Source: Cryptomeria japonica (taxonomy: Eukaryota > Streptophyta > Pinopsida > Cupressales > Cupressaceae). From it: a stretch of 64,000 nt of DNA. Shown piece by piece: positions 33,541-43,069 of this stretch. The DNA is taken from assembly GCF_030272615.1 (NCBI RefSeq), contig NC_081413.1, forward strand, positions 330,607,302 through 330,671,301, in the 5' to 3' direction. The notes under the pieces were generated by a model. The model saw only the letters and a list, made by a program, of their open reading frames with translations, was not told the origin of the DNA and did no database searches. Position 1 is the first letter of the stretch, and each line of letters opens with the position of its first letter. The position numbers and the translations under genes were made by a program.

Positions 33541-34195
33541 ATGCCGCCAAGAAGGATGAACCCTTGGAGGGTGGAGCAGATGATAGAAGATTTCAAGAAT
33601 GAGATGAGGAATGAGATATGAAATGCATTAGCTGGTTTACAGAGGAATCTAGAATCTGAGGATGAGTATGAAGAGGCTAGAGAAGAGCTTGCGGTCGAGG
33701 AAGCTAAAGGACTGGAAGGTGAAAGAGAGGAAATATTTCTGAGAACGGTGGCACAAGTGAGTAAATTTCATAAATTAGAGGTTTTTAAATTTTTTGGGAC
33801 ACTGAATCCAGAAGATCTAATTGATTACATCGGAGAGTTGGAGGACTACTTCAAGTGTAAGGATATTAAGGAGCCACAGAGAGTCTGGTTGGCACAAACT
33901 AATTTGAAAGAGCATGGTGCTTTATGGTGGAAGGAGTTGCAAAGAGATAGAGTTGAGAATGGTGAGATGAAGATCACCCGATGGACACAGATGGTAGCAA
34001 GATTGAAGGATAAGTTCATTCTAGGACACTATGAGTTGGAGTTGTTCAAGAAGTTGCAGAACTTGAAGTAGAGAAACATGAGTGTGAAATAATACACCAA
34101 GGAATTCTACAAGGTAATGATCAGATCTGGACATAGAGAGATGGATAGAGAGAAGGTGGCTAGGTGCATAAATGGACTTGAATTTAAAATGAGAT
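33541..34195 (+). pseudogene. Gag of TE8 copy 1
   Basis: From ATG 33541 (MPPRRMNPWRVEQMIEDF) one frame runs to about 34196, with stops TGA at about 33619, TAG at about 34069 and TAA near 34090. The retrotransposon Gag domain is clear: FKFFGTLNPEDLIDYIGELE, QRVWLAQTNLKEHGALWW, WTQMVARLKDKFI. Gag forms the particle and binds element RNA. The second half of the gene continues in other frames to the zinc knuckle at about 34434. Confidence 0.8.
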
Positions 34196-34433
34196 GAGTA
34201 TGCTGAAGATTTCCACAGCTGAAGACGCTTACCAATATGCTTTTAAGGCTGAGGAGAAAGTGAAAAAAAGAACTAAAAAACCCTAGAGGAAAAGAGAGAT
34301 ATAAAGGAAAGATGAGTGGCACTATAGAGAAGAAGAATGTTCAAGAAGAAGAAAACCTAAGTGGAGTAAAGAACCAGATCAAAAGATACGGAGAAAAGGG
34401 AGTGGCAGTAGTAGCAGAGAATTTTTGGGTAGA

Positions 34434-34960
34434 TGTTTTAAGTGTGGAGAAACCGGACATAGATCTTTTGAGGGAAAGAAAGGGTTGGCAAGAAATTGTG
34501 TGGCAAATGAGGATCAGGAAGCTAGAGTTACCAGTGAGAATGTGTTGGAACCGGAGTAGAGAGAATCCCTTATGTTTACAAGAGTATTGATGGAGCAGAC
34601 CAGTGAAGATATCGGACCTACTCAAAGGAAGAATCTCTTCTGGACTGTGTGTAAATCTCGTGGTAAGTGTTGTAAAGTTATTGTGGATAGTGGAAGTATT
34701 GATAATTTGGTATCTAAGAAGATGGTAGAGAAGCTTGGATTCAAGAGGCTTAAGCACTCTTGTCCTTACAAGGTAAGTTGGTTACAGGATGATTAGAAGT
34801 TAGAAGTAAAAGAGTAGTGTTTGGTGAATTTTAATAGTGGACCTTTTAGGGATGAGGTCTTATGTTATGTTTTTTCTATGAGTGCTTGTCATGTTTTATT
34901 AGGGAGACCTTGGCAGTTTGATAGAGGAGCTATCTATGATTTTAGAAGAAACCTAATCAC
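34434..34960 (+). pseudogene. Zinc knuckle and protease of TE8 copy 1
   Basis: Frame 3 gives CFKCGETGHRSFEG, a CX2CX4HX4C knuckle whose last Cys is Gly. It then reads KNLFWTVCKSRGKCCKVIVD and SGSIDNLVS, a retropepsin with an intact Asp-Ser-Gly. The frame ends at TAG near 34795. The C-terminal protease motif LLGRPWQFDRGAIYDFRRN continues at about 34905-34960. In copy 2 the knuckle has the complementary damage (second Cys to Tyr, Gly to Arg). Confidence 0.78.
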
Positions 34961-35438
34961 TATTGAGAAGGATGGGTAGAAGTTCACATTGCCTTCTCTG
35001 AGGGAGAAAGAGAAAGAAGTGAGGAATTTGAGTCTTGAAAAGAGTTGCAATGTTTAGAAGTAGGTTACAAAGGTTGTACCGGATGGTGGCATGAATTTGT
35101 AGAAGGGTCTGATAGATAACCCTGATAGTAAGAAGGAACCGAGTGACAGTAAGGTTATGGTGGAAAACCAGATAAAATCTTGTGGTAGAAATAAATCAAA
35201 GTTGCAGCAAAAAGAAAGCATTGGTCAGAGAGAGTGTGCAAGTCTGAAGCAAGGAAAGAGAAATAAAGAGAATCAGAAGTTAGATAATCTGGTTGAGTTT
35301 ACGGAGGAGGTAAGGAAGATGTTTAGAGACAAGGAAGATGTTTGGATCAAAAATGAGCATGGCATCTATATCTCAAATAGTTTTTGATGTTCACGAGTTG
35401 CCTCTCATGGAACATTTCTTTCTACCTACGGTGTTTGA
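34961..35438 (+). pseudogene. Residual pol linker of TE8 copy 1; RT and integrase absent
   Basis: A Lys/Glu/Gln-rich stretch (35157-35387) reads like the region between protease and RT in chromovirus-type elements. Within about 60 bp it meets the second LTR. No RT, RNase H or integrase is seen, and no good polypurine tract precedes 35439, so the 3' half was deleted up to the LTR. Confidence 0.5.
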
Positions 35439-36239
35439 TGTAGGAGCATCCCCGGTCTATGAACAATCTTGCATCAACCAAAAATATTTCCTTTCAGCTT
35501 TGTTCTTGTTCAATTCAGTATTGCAGTTTTTGTGTTCTTTCAATGTGTTCTAGTAGTTGGTTCTTTTTCATTGCAGATCAGATTTTTGATTTCCAAGCTT
35601 TCTTTTGTCCATCTTTCTAGATTTTCAATTCATTTACATTCTTTTTGATGAGTTATTACTTGCGGATTGGCTATTCTTGGTTCTCGGAGAAGTTTTTGAT
35701 CTTAATGGCTAGTTGGTGATTTATTCTCGTGCAAAGTGATTTCTTGCCTTGTGGATATATTTGGTGCCTTGCTCGATGTTCTTGAGTCCTTGATCGACCT
35801 TTCATTCGATCCACACTTCTTGGTTTTTCTTTACCAAAGGATTTTCCTTTCATTCTTGGGGCCAAATTTTTTGAACATTTCTTTTTCCTTTCTTGGTAAA
35901 TGTAATCTATTGTGGCTGACCGAAATGTGTTCCGGAGGGTATATATATTATTATATGTGATCCTTAGGAAGTACTTCAAAGGTTATGGGAGTCTAGTTTT
36001 TGGAATTGTAAACTAGATGCCTCTTGGAGGTCTGCATGGATTGTAATTTGGCATATATTTTAAAATAGGACATGTTAGCCTACATGTAACTAGATGATTA
36101 TCGAATGTTCTATGATGATAATATGATGATGCGGATATCTGATTTTGCATTTTATCTGTGTTGTTATTTCTTCCATTGTGCTACTTTTGTTGCATGATCT
36201 ATTTTTTTCTCTTTCAGGAGCCACCAAACCACGGCTACA
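35439..36239 (+). repeat. TE8 second LTR (801 bp)
   Basis: It matches 32581-33372 along its whole length. It starts TGTAGGAGCATCC and ends CGGCTACA, then CCAAG and a primer site, and so also serves as the start of the second internal part. Confidence 0.82.
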
Positions 36240-37562
36240 CCAAGTGGTATAAGAGCTGGTTGTGAACCTTGAGGCATTCCTTTGGGTGAGAAGATCACCG
36301 AGTTGAGGCAGGTTGTGAGTGTGTTCAATAGATCTCAATGTGAGACAATCAAATCTGGTAGTCATATCGTCAAGTCGAGGCAGTTGCATCGAAGCAAAGG
36401 AGGAGATGCTGCCAAGAAGGATGAACCCCCGAAGGGTGGAGCAAATGATGGAAGATTTCAAGAATGAGATGAGGAATGAGATATGAAATGCATTAGCTAG
36501 TTTGTGGAGGAATCCAAAATCTGAGGATGAGTATGAAGAGGCTAGAGAAGACCTTGAGATAGAGTAAGTTGAAGGACCAAAAAGGTGAAAGAGAGGAAAG
36601 ATTTCTGAGAGCGGTGGCACAAGTGAGTAAAGTTCATAAAGGGAGGTTTTGAACTTTTTTGGGACACTGAATCTGGAAGATCTGATTGATTTGATCAGAG
36701 AGTTGGAGGACTACTTTAAGTTTGAGGATATTAAAGACCCACAAAGAGTCAGGTTGGCACAGACTAAGATGAAAGGGCATGATACTTTATAGTGGAAGGA
36801 GTTGGAGAGAGATAGAGTTGAGAATGGTGAGATGAAGATCACCCATTGGAAATAGATGGTAGTGAGATTCAAGGCTAAGTAAATTTTGGGAGACTATGAG
36901 TTGGAGTTGTTCAAGAAGTTGCAAAACTTGAAGCAGGTAAATATGAGTGTGAAAGAATACACCGGGGAATTCTACAAGGTAATGATCAGATCTAGACATA
37001 GAGAGATGGATAGAGAGAAGGTGGCTGGGTACATAAATGGACTTGCATTTAACATGAGATGAGTATGCTGAAGATTTCCACAGTTGAAGAGTCTTACCAA
37101 TATACTTTGAAGGCTGAGGAGAAAGTGAAAAGAAGATAGCTAAATAACCCTAGAGGAAAGGAGATATATAAAGGATAGATGAGTGGCAGTATACAGAAGC
37201 AGAATGTTGAAGAAGAATCAAAACCTAAGTGAAGTAAAGAACTAGATCAGAAGACATAGAGAAAAGGGAGTGGCAATAGCAGCAGAGAATTTTTGGACAG
37301 ATGTTTTAAGTATGGAGAAACTAGACATAGATCTTTTGAGTGCAAGGGATGGAAAGAAATTTTGGCAAAAGAGGATCAAGAAGCTAGAGTTACCGGTGAC
37401 AATGTATTGGAACCGGATCAAGGAGTATCCCTTATGTTCAGAAGAGTCTTGATGGACCAGAGCAGTGAATATACTAGACCTACTCAGAGGAAGAATCTTT
37501 TTTGGACAGTGTGTAAATCTGGTGGTAAGCGTTGTAAAGTTATTGTGGATGGTGGAAGCACT
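36240..37562 (+). pseudogene. TE8 copy 2: gag, knuckle, start of protease
   Basis: This repeats copy 1 with about nine-tenths identity by eye but more lesions. It has the same TGA (GAGATATGAAATGC) at about 36485, further stops (for example near 36790 and 36856) and small deletions. A Gag-domain relic lies at 36640-36950. The knuckle reads CFKYGETRHRSFEC near 37300-37345. The protease begins KRCKVIVDGGST (active site Asp-Gly-Gly instead of Asp-Ser-Gly). It stops at GGAAGCACT, where TE9 sequence TGTGTAGGGG begins. Confidence 0.75.
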
Positions 37563-39208
37563 TGTGTAGGGGAAAAAGTCAAACTAAGTGCGGAAACCCT
37601 AATCCCACTCTCATACACACTCATGGAATATGAAAGAGCATAGGGAGGTAACACACTTTAGCTACTTCTTATGAGTAAGAGAGAACCATGGATTACCTCT
37701 TGGGTTTTCTATTCCTTTGTTGTAGATGAGAGAGATGAATGATGCAAAAATGCAATCTAACCTAGAGTGCAAGTAAGCAAACAAACCCTAATCTGCGAAT
37801 GCAGATCAAAGGATAACTGATATACTATTGAAAAGAACAAATCAGAAGGAAAAATCAAAGGTGCACCTATGTCTAAAATCTCAGCAGAAATGTATGGGAC
37901 CAGGGTGCCACGCCACTGTCCTAATTCTACAATTTTGGAGCTGCAACTAACAAGATGGATTCTGAAGCCTACAAGATATTGTTCTGCCAAATCCTACTGA
38001 CAAAGGGTGGAACCATGGTTTCATGCCACTATCCTAGGTAGGACCAAGGAACCACACCCTATCCTTAGGGTTTTTGCTCAAATCTACAACCAATAACTTT
38101 CCCTATGTGCTCTTTCAGTCACGAAAATTCTAGCGACGCTCGAATCCGAACCTGTACCTGAAGTTGAAAAATGGGGTTTGGGGTGGCTATGTATATTTTT
38201 TCCTTAGTAAAACCCCTATGTTGGTTATTTCCACCTCCAAAAATAGCCAATAATGTACTTAAAATATGTGTGCAAGAACATTGTGTCTATGCAAGATCCA
38301 AAATGAAAACAAACAATCTAGAGCAACCCTAAAGAGTAAACCTTGATTGCTTATAATTGACAAAGTTAGTGCTCTAAAAACATGATGCAAAGTGATCTAA
38401 AGTATGAATATAAATCAAAATGAAGCTCCTATAAAGACATGGAAACAACATGAAACCATACCCAACCCCAAGGGAGAGGTACAATCCAATCTTCAATCGG
38501 TGATCTCATATGGTTCTCCTATATCTTCAAAAAGCCACCAATTGATAAAATGATGCCTGACGAATGTTTGGTTGATGAATGTTGAATTTTGTTGAAGAAT
38601 TCAAAGATCTACTCTTTCACTACAAAGAAGGCTCTTATGCTCCAAAAACCTTCTCTTAGATTCTTAGAAGAAGACTCTTTCAAATGAAGAAAGAGAGCTC
38701 TTAAGCATGAAACGATAGATCTTAATTTCATGTTTAGGTCGACCTAGGATTCTTTGGGGTTAAGCATTATTATATCATCGGATTGTGCTCCCAAAATTTT
38801 GGGAAAAAAATTGAGGACCATGTGCATTCCAACCACCATCCAACCAACTTTTCACCAAATTTTTGGGGTTGTTAGATTGATGATATTAGAGCGCATCCCA
38901 AAGTTACACCTAATTTTGAGATGTTTTGATATCTGAATTGTGCCTAAATGATTGAAATAAGACATAATTAGGGTTTATGATTAAATGATTCTTTGGAGGA
39001 ATAATATGAAAAGGGGCACGCTTAGGGTAAAGGGCCCAATTTTATAACATGTAAAGTGATGAAACATGACTTTAGATTTAATGAAATTAATTAATTAAAT
39101 TCTTAAAGGGGAATTAGAAATGCAAGATGCAAGACACACTAAGGCGGGTGCTAACCTAAGTGTGAAATTGTACCGCTCAAGCAAGGGTGTACAATTTACG
39201 ACACTACA
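37563..39208 (+). repeat. LTR-like sequence of TE9 (boundaries tentative)
   Basis: TE8 protease sequence breaks exactly at 37562, and an unrelated non-coding sequence starts TGTGTAGGGGAAAAAG. A plausible end is GACACTACA at 39208, giving a TG...CA unit of about 1.65 kb. However, no primer site follows and no second copy lies in the window, so the LTR call is not proven. No gene is seen in it. Confidence 0.4.
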
Positions 39209-39799
39209 TTTAGCCCCCACTTTAGTGGGCATATGACACTTCGTGCATATGCAAGCTAAAGTATAGAAAAGTAAACATCATTTGAAAAAGGATATAGCCA
39301 TAAGTTGTCAGACGAAGCCCCCAATGGTATCTATAGTACACAATTAGGAACCACACCCAAAAAAACCACATGTTAGATCACAAAATCACCTAATGCTTAC
39401 TAAGGAAGGTAATGAAATTCATGGGTAGTTATATGCCCCCCTATTTCGGCTTTCTTATTAGTGAGGTGAAATAGGGTATCATGGTTACCACGGTGAATTG
39501 TGATAAATATTTTCATGAAGCAAGTTCATGAAAAGGCTTGATTACTCATCCAAGATCATTATGGAAATAATGCAGAGAGAGGGAGAACTCATGATTCCAA
39601 TGCCACTGACAGTGTAAGAATTGGATCTTCCTAGCTCAAGATATGATAGATTGAAGAAAAAGTGCAAAAATTAGGATTTTAACTTAAAAACATAAAGTGA
39701 AAAAGTTCATAACACATAAATATGAAAGTGACACCTTCATTTGTCTCTTTTCAACTTTTTGGCACTATTTACTGCAGAGGAGACCACATATTAGCCATC
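39209..39799 (+). other. Non-coding stretch between the LTR-like unit and the PMD pseudogene
   Basis: No gene. It begins with a small hairpin (CCCACT-TT-AGTGGG, 39216-39229), followed by GCATATG and GCATATGC a few bases on. The rest is AT-rich with stops in all frames. Confidence 0.5.
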
Positions 39800-40840
39800 A
39801 TGTCTCAACGCCAACCTGAGTGACCTATGAGGATGGAGATCCTAAGTCAGTTCGTACTCGTCGGCCAACCACTTGACGAGGTGAGTTGACCTTCCGTTGA
39901 CTCTCTTTTTTCTTTTTCATGCCTTCACTGATGATGGGATGGTGATGTCATCACCAAGAATAGGTCTGGGCCCCCTCTTCGGGCACCTTGGGGTCTTAGG
40001 GTGCCCTGGTCTCCTTAGGGTGCCCTTGTTCTAAGGGGACGCCCTGGTCCTCCTAGGGCACCCTGGTCCCACCTAGGCACCCTAATCCCAGTAGGGCACC
40101 CTAGTCCCTATTCAAAGTGACCAGTAGCAACACAGGATCAATCGATTGAATGTTAGAATACATAGAATTATTGCATTGATTAGATGATAATGATGATGAT
40201 TGATTACTGATGATAGGATGCTTTTCTTTTTGTAGACACTTCCATACATCCGTGAGCATACTGTTAGGCTCACCTTCCAGAGAAAATCCCAAGAATGACA
40301 GTCGGGGAGAGGGAGTTGTTGCATACATTGGACTTGTGGTATGTGATGACTATATCGGCCATCAAATTCCATTCTATGATGTTGATGGCATTGATCAAGA
40401 GATGGGACGCAAACACCTTGATGTTCTTGTTACCTATGGCGAACATGACGATCGCCCTCGAGGATTATACCGCATCATGCACCTTCCCATCAGGGAGGAG
40501 ACCATGAGATATCAATCTAATCATACAGAGGAGGATTATAGGAGAGAAGAGGTGTATGTTGTGGGGAGAGTGCTGCAAGGTGAGATGAGGGATCGTATCA
40601 TGGTCAGCTCACTCCTACACCCTACCAATGAGGTTCCATTAGTGAGGCGACTCATGATCGCGACCCTTGCATTAGTCATGTGCCCTCATGGATGCGGCAC
40701 ACATATGCATGGAGGAATCATCTACACTATCTGAGTGATGGAGAGACATAGGAGGGTATACTCTTGAGGTCAAAGTGTTATCACTGTTTAAGAAATGGGT
40801 TTTCTTTTCCCATAACTGGCTAAGTTTTTGAAATTTTGAG
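39800..40840 (+). pseudogene. Plant-mobile-domain (PMD) pseudogene, probably with one intron
   Basis: Exon 1 would start at ATG 39800 (stop eight codons in) and end LVGQPLDE at 39880. GTGAGT follows as a 5' splice site, and CTTTTTGTAG ends at 40235. The spliced frame then gives TLPYIREHTVRLTFQRKSQE. PMD similarity follows over two frames: GERELLHTLDLWYV, LIKRWDANTLMFLLPMANMT, IALED (frame 2, to about 40465), then YRIMHLPIREETMRYQ and EEDYRREEVYVVGRVLQGEM (frame 1). This is the core of PMD proteins (the MAIN/MAIL family and transposon-borne relatives). A frameshift and stops make it inactive. Whether it is captured cargo of TE9 or part of a different element is unknown. Confidence 0.6.
39978..40108. 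repeat. GC-rich minisatellite in the putative PMD intron
   Basis: About seven loose units of roughly 20 bp with core GGGTGCCCTGGTC, switching halfway to the inverted form AGGGCACCCTGGTC. It is an unusually GC-rich block in an AT-rich window and can fold back on itself. Confidence 0.75.
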
Positions 40841-41149
40841 TCAAACACACTATCAACTGCTTCAAGTCTATGTTAGGTCTTAAGGGTTTAGGGTTTCAAT
40901 TTTAAATTGCTCAATGTTTGATCAAAAACCCTCTGGTTTCTATTCCTGTGTTACTTTATCCACTTAAGTAATGGGTCTTGGAGTCGTATGAGGTGTCCCC
41001 CCTTGTCATTTTCCTAGGCGGTTGTTGAATTAATCGTAGAAATTTATGCATTATGTCTTTTCTTCCTAATGTTGTTGGGCCCAGTAAGTTGCACGCAACT
41101 CTCAGATGGATCTATGGTTTTCACTATTTTGTTAGGTGAAGTTGCACGT
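40841..41149 (+). other. Boundary zone between TE9 and TE10
   Basis: No gene seen. TGTTGGGCCCAG at about 41075 is a candidate LTR start for TE10 because unrelated sequence with the module array follows, but no duplication or second copy is available. Confidence 0.3.
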
Positions 41150-42720
41150 GTTTTAAGACTCGCAAAATGGTGAAAGGGAAAAGCGTGTTCAATGGTGCGC
41201 ATTTGGTTCGGTTTAAAAGGGCTCCATCTCGTTCAAGATCTAATGGCTAGCGTTAGTTCATAGCCGAAACTAGCAAGTGAAATACCTTTCACGAAATGGT
41301 GAAAATGCTTGGTGGGACCCGACAGTGGAGACTTTTCAAATGGCTAAAAGGTGATCAGGTTCAATAGAGATCGACAGTTCGTGTTGTTTCATGGCTGATA
41401 GATGCTCACGTGTTATGCCCTGTGAAGTAGCGAAAAGGTTTTTCGGTCCACGAAAAGGGAGTTTTAATAAGAGCATAACAGATGCACAAGTCTCATTTGA
41501 TCTGATGGTTAGCACAGCTTTGCAGGAGGAAGATGCTCAACAATTAGCTTTCACAAAGTAGCGAAATGACATGGTGCTCCAAGCAGGCAGTCTAGTTGGT
41601 CGAGATGGCGAGTAAGATGATGGCACATGGCAGTAGGTCAAAATAGTCAGCAAGTCGGATCTAAGGATTAAAAGGTGGGTCCCAGAGGTGAGTCATGCTA
41701 CGGGATAAGAAGTGACCTGGCAAATACAGGTGGCAAGGATGAGGTGGAATCTGATGTTTTCTCTCAACGAATGAAAGGTTGACATGTCAGTTTGGAAATG
41801 ACTAGATGCAAGGTGGATGGAGTTGAGTCAGAGGGCCCACATCTGCCGAACTCAATTATGTTGTTAAGCATCGAGCAAGTCAGTTAAAATCAAGTGGTCT
41901 GCGTGAGTTCGCAAAGGTAAAATGCTCGTGTTTTAAAACTAGCGAAACAGCGAAAAGGTTTAGGGGCCCCAAGGACAGATAAAGCATGAAGTTAAAAGGG
42001 GATCAACTCCAATTCAATCTAAGGGCTCACGTTGTTTCGTGGCTGCGAACCAACTGAGGGATATGCTTCGTGAAATAGAAAAAGGAAGAGAAGGTTCATC
42101 TAGGTGTAATGCTAGATGGTGACGTGTTGGTTGACACGTGGTTTCAAAAAAAATCGAGGGCCCGCCAAGGTGTAACCGGCAGTTATAAGGGGAAGACACG
42201 TGGCTGACTTTGAACTAAACTTGAAGAGTTTTCCAAAGCTAATGGTTGAGTGCCATGTGGTACTCAGTAACCAGTGAAAGAGTGGCATAAGTGAAGCAAG
42301 CATAAAGGTCTCACTCAAAGGATGGTCATCTCTTATTTGATCCAATGCTTCGCATTGTTTTGTGGCCCAAAGTTGAAAGCGGTTTAAGCTATGCGAAATA
42401 GCGAAAGATCGTTAACCATAAAGATAGAGGCGCGGTTAATGAAGAAGCTGACGGTCCCGGTAAGAGTTAAACGCCGAGCAGTTAAAGTTCCATCTAACGC
42501 CTGGCACAGCTTCGCAAAAGAAAAGTGCTCGGAGGATAAAGCACATGAAATGGCAAAAAGGAGGTAGGGCCCGGTGCTAACGCAAGCTGTTAAGTCAGTG
42601 TAAAGATCGATCAAGTTCCATTTGATCGGACGGTTGGCGTGATTTAGTTTGACAAAATTGCTCGAAGGTTATGCTCTGCGAAATAGCAAAAGAGCGAAAA
42701 GGAAAAATGTGTAGGCATGT
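41150..42720 (+). repeat. Array of about nine degenerate modules
   Basis: A recurring module combines GATC-R-A-GG-TTGCGT-GTTTCG-GGC-like sequence with, 30-60 bp later, a core near ATGCTCTGCGAAATAGCGAAAAGG. Cores occur near 41170, 41288, 41421, 41551, 41935, 42067, 42391, 42545 and 42678; spacing varies from about 120 to 380 bp. Much of the rest is GC-richer than its surroundings and has no ORF worth calling. It lies just upstream of the large ORF at 43070 and may be U3 or leader of TE10. Confidence 0.65.
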
Positions 42721-43069
42721 TGTGACCCGTTGGAGCAAAAAATTTGAATTCTCTCATGAATTCAATTCTGAAGGGATGGCCGAAGCATGCAGTATTAATG
42801 TCGCAGTCAAGAGCCTGAGTACCATATATGATCTCATATCAATCGAATGAAAGTATCATTCTAAAGAATTGTTGTAGAGAAAGCAGTTGCAGAGCTATTT
42901 TCTTCAAATACAGAGAAACTTATTTAGTTGCAGAGCGGATTTCTTCAAGCTAAAAATAGGTTTTCTTGTACTCTTGTTTGGCAATTTCTTAGCAGTGTGT
43001 TTTAATTGAGGTCTTGATTTGTCACAGAACCAGTTGGGGGTAATAGTCAAATTGATTGCATATTTTAAG
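42721..43069 (+). other. Spacer upstream of the TE10 large ORF
   Basis: Non-coding. It contains a perfect 8-bp inverted repeat, TTGAATTC/GAATTCAA (about 42747-42768), and two copies of a GTTGCAGAGC motif (near 42885 and 42931). It ends with ATG in good context at 43070. Confidence 0.45.

Larger units (their letters stand above)
32581..37562 (+). mobile_element. TE8: tandem gypsy array, LTR-internal-LTR-internal
   Basis: LTRs lie at 32581-33372 and 35439-36239; each is followed by CCAAG and a Met-like primer site. Internal part 1 (33373-35438) has gag, knuckle and protease but then jumps to the LTR. Internal part 2 (36240-37562) repeats gag, knuckle and the start of the protease and is cut by TE9 sequence. 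Both internal parts share the same TGA in Gag, so the array probably grew by unequal recombination of an element that was already dead. The array was inserted into the TE7 integrase gene after GCCACTCCTAA. Confidence 0.8.
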
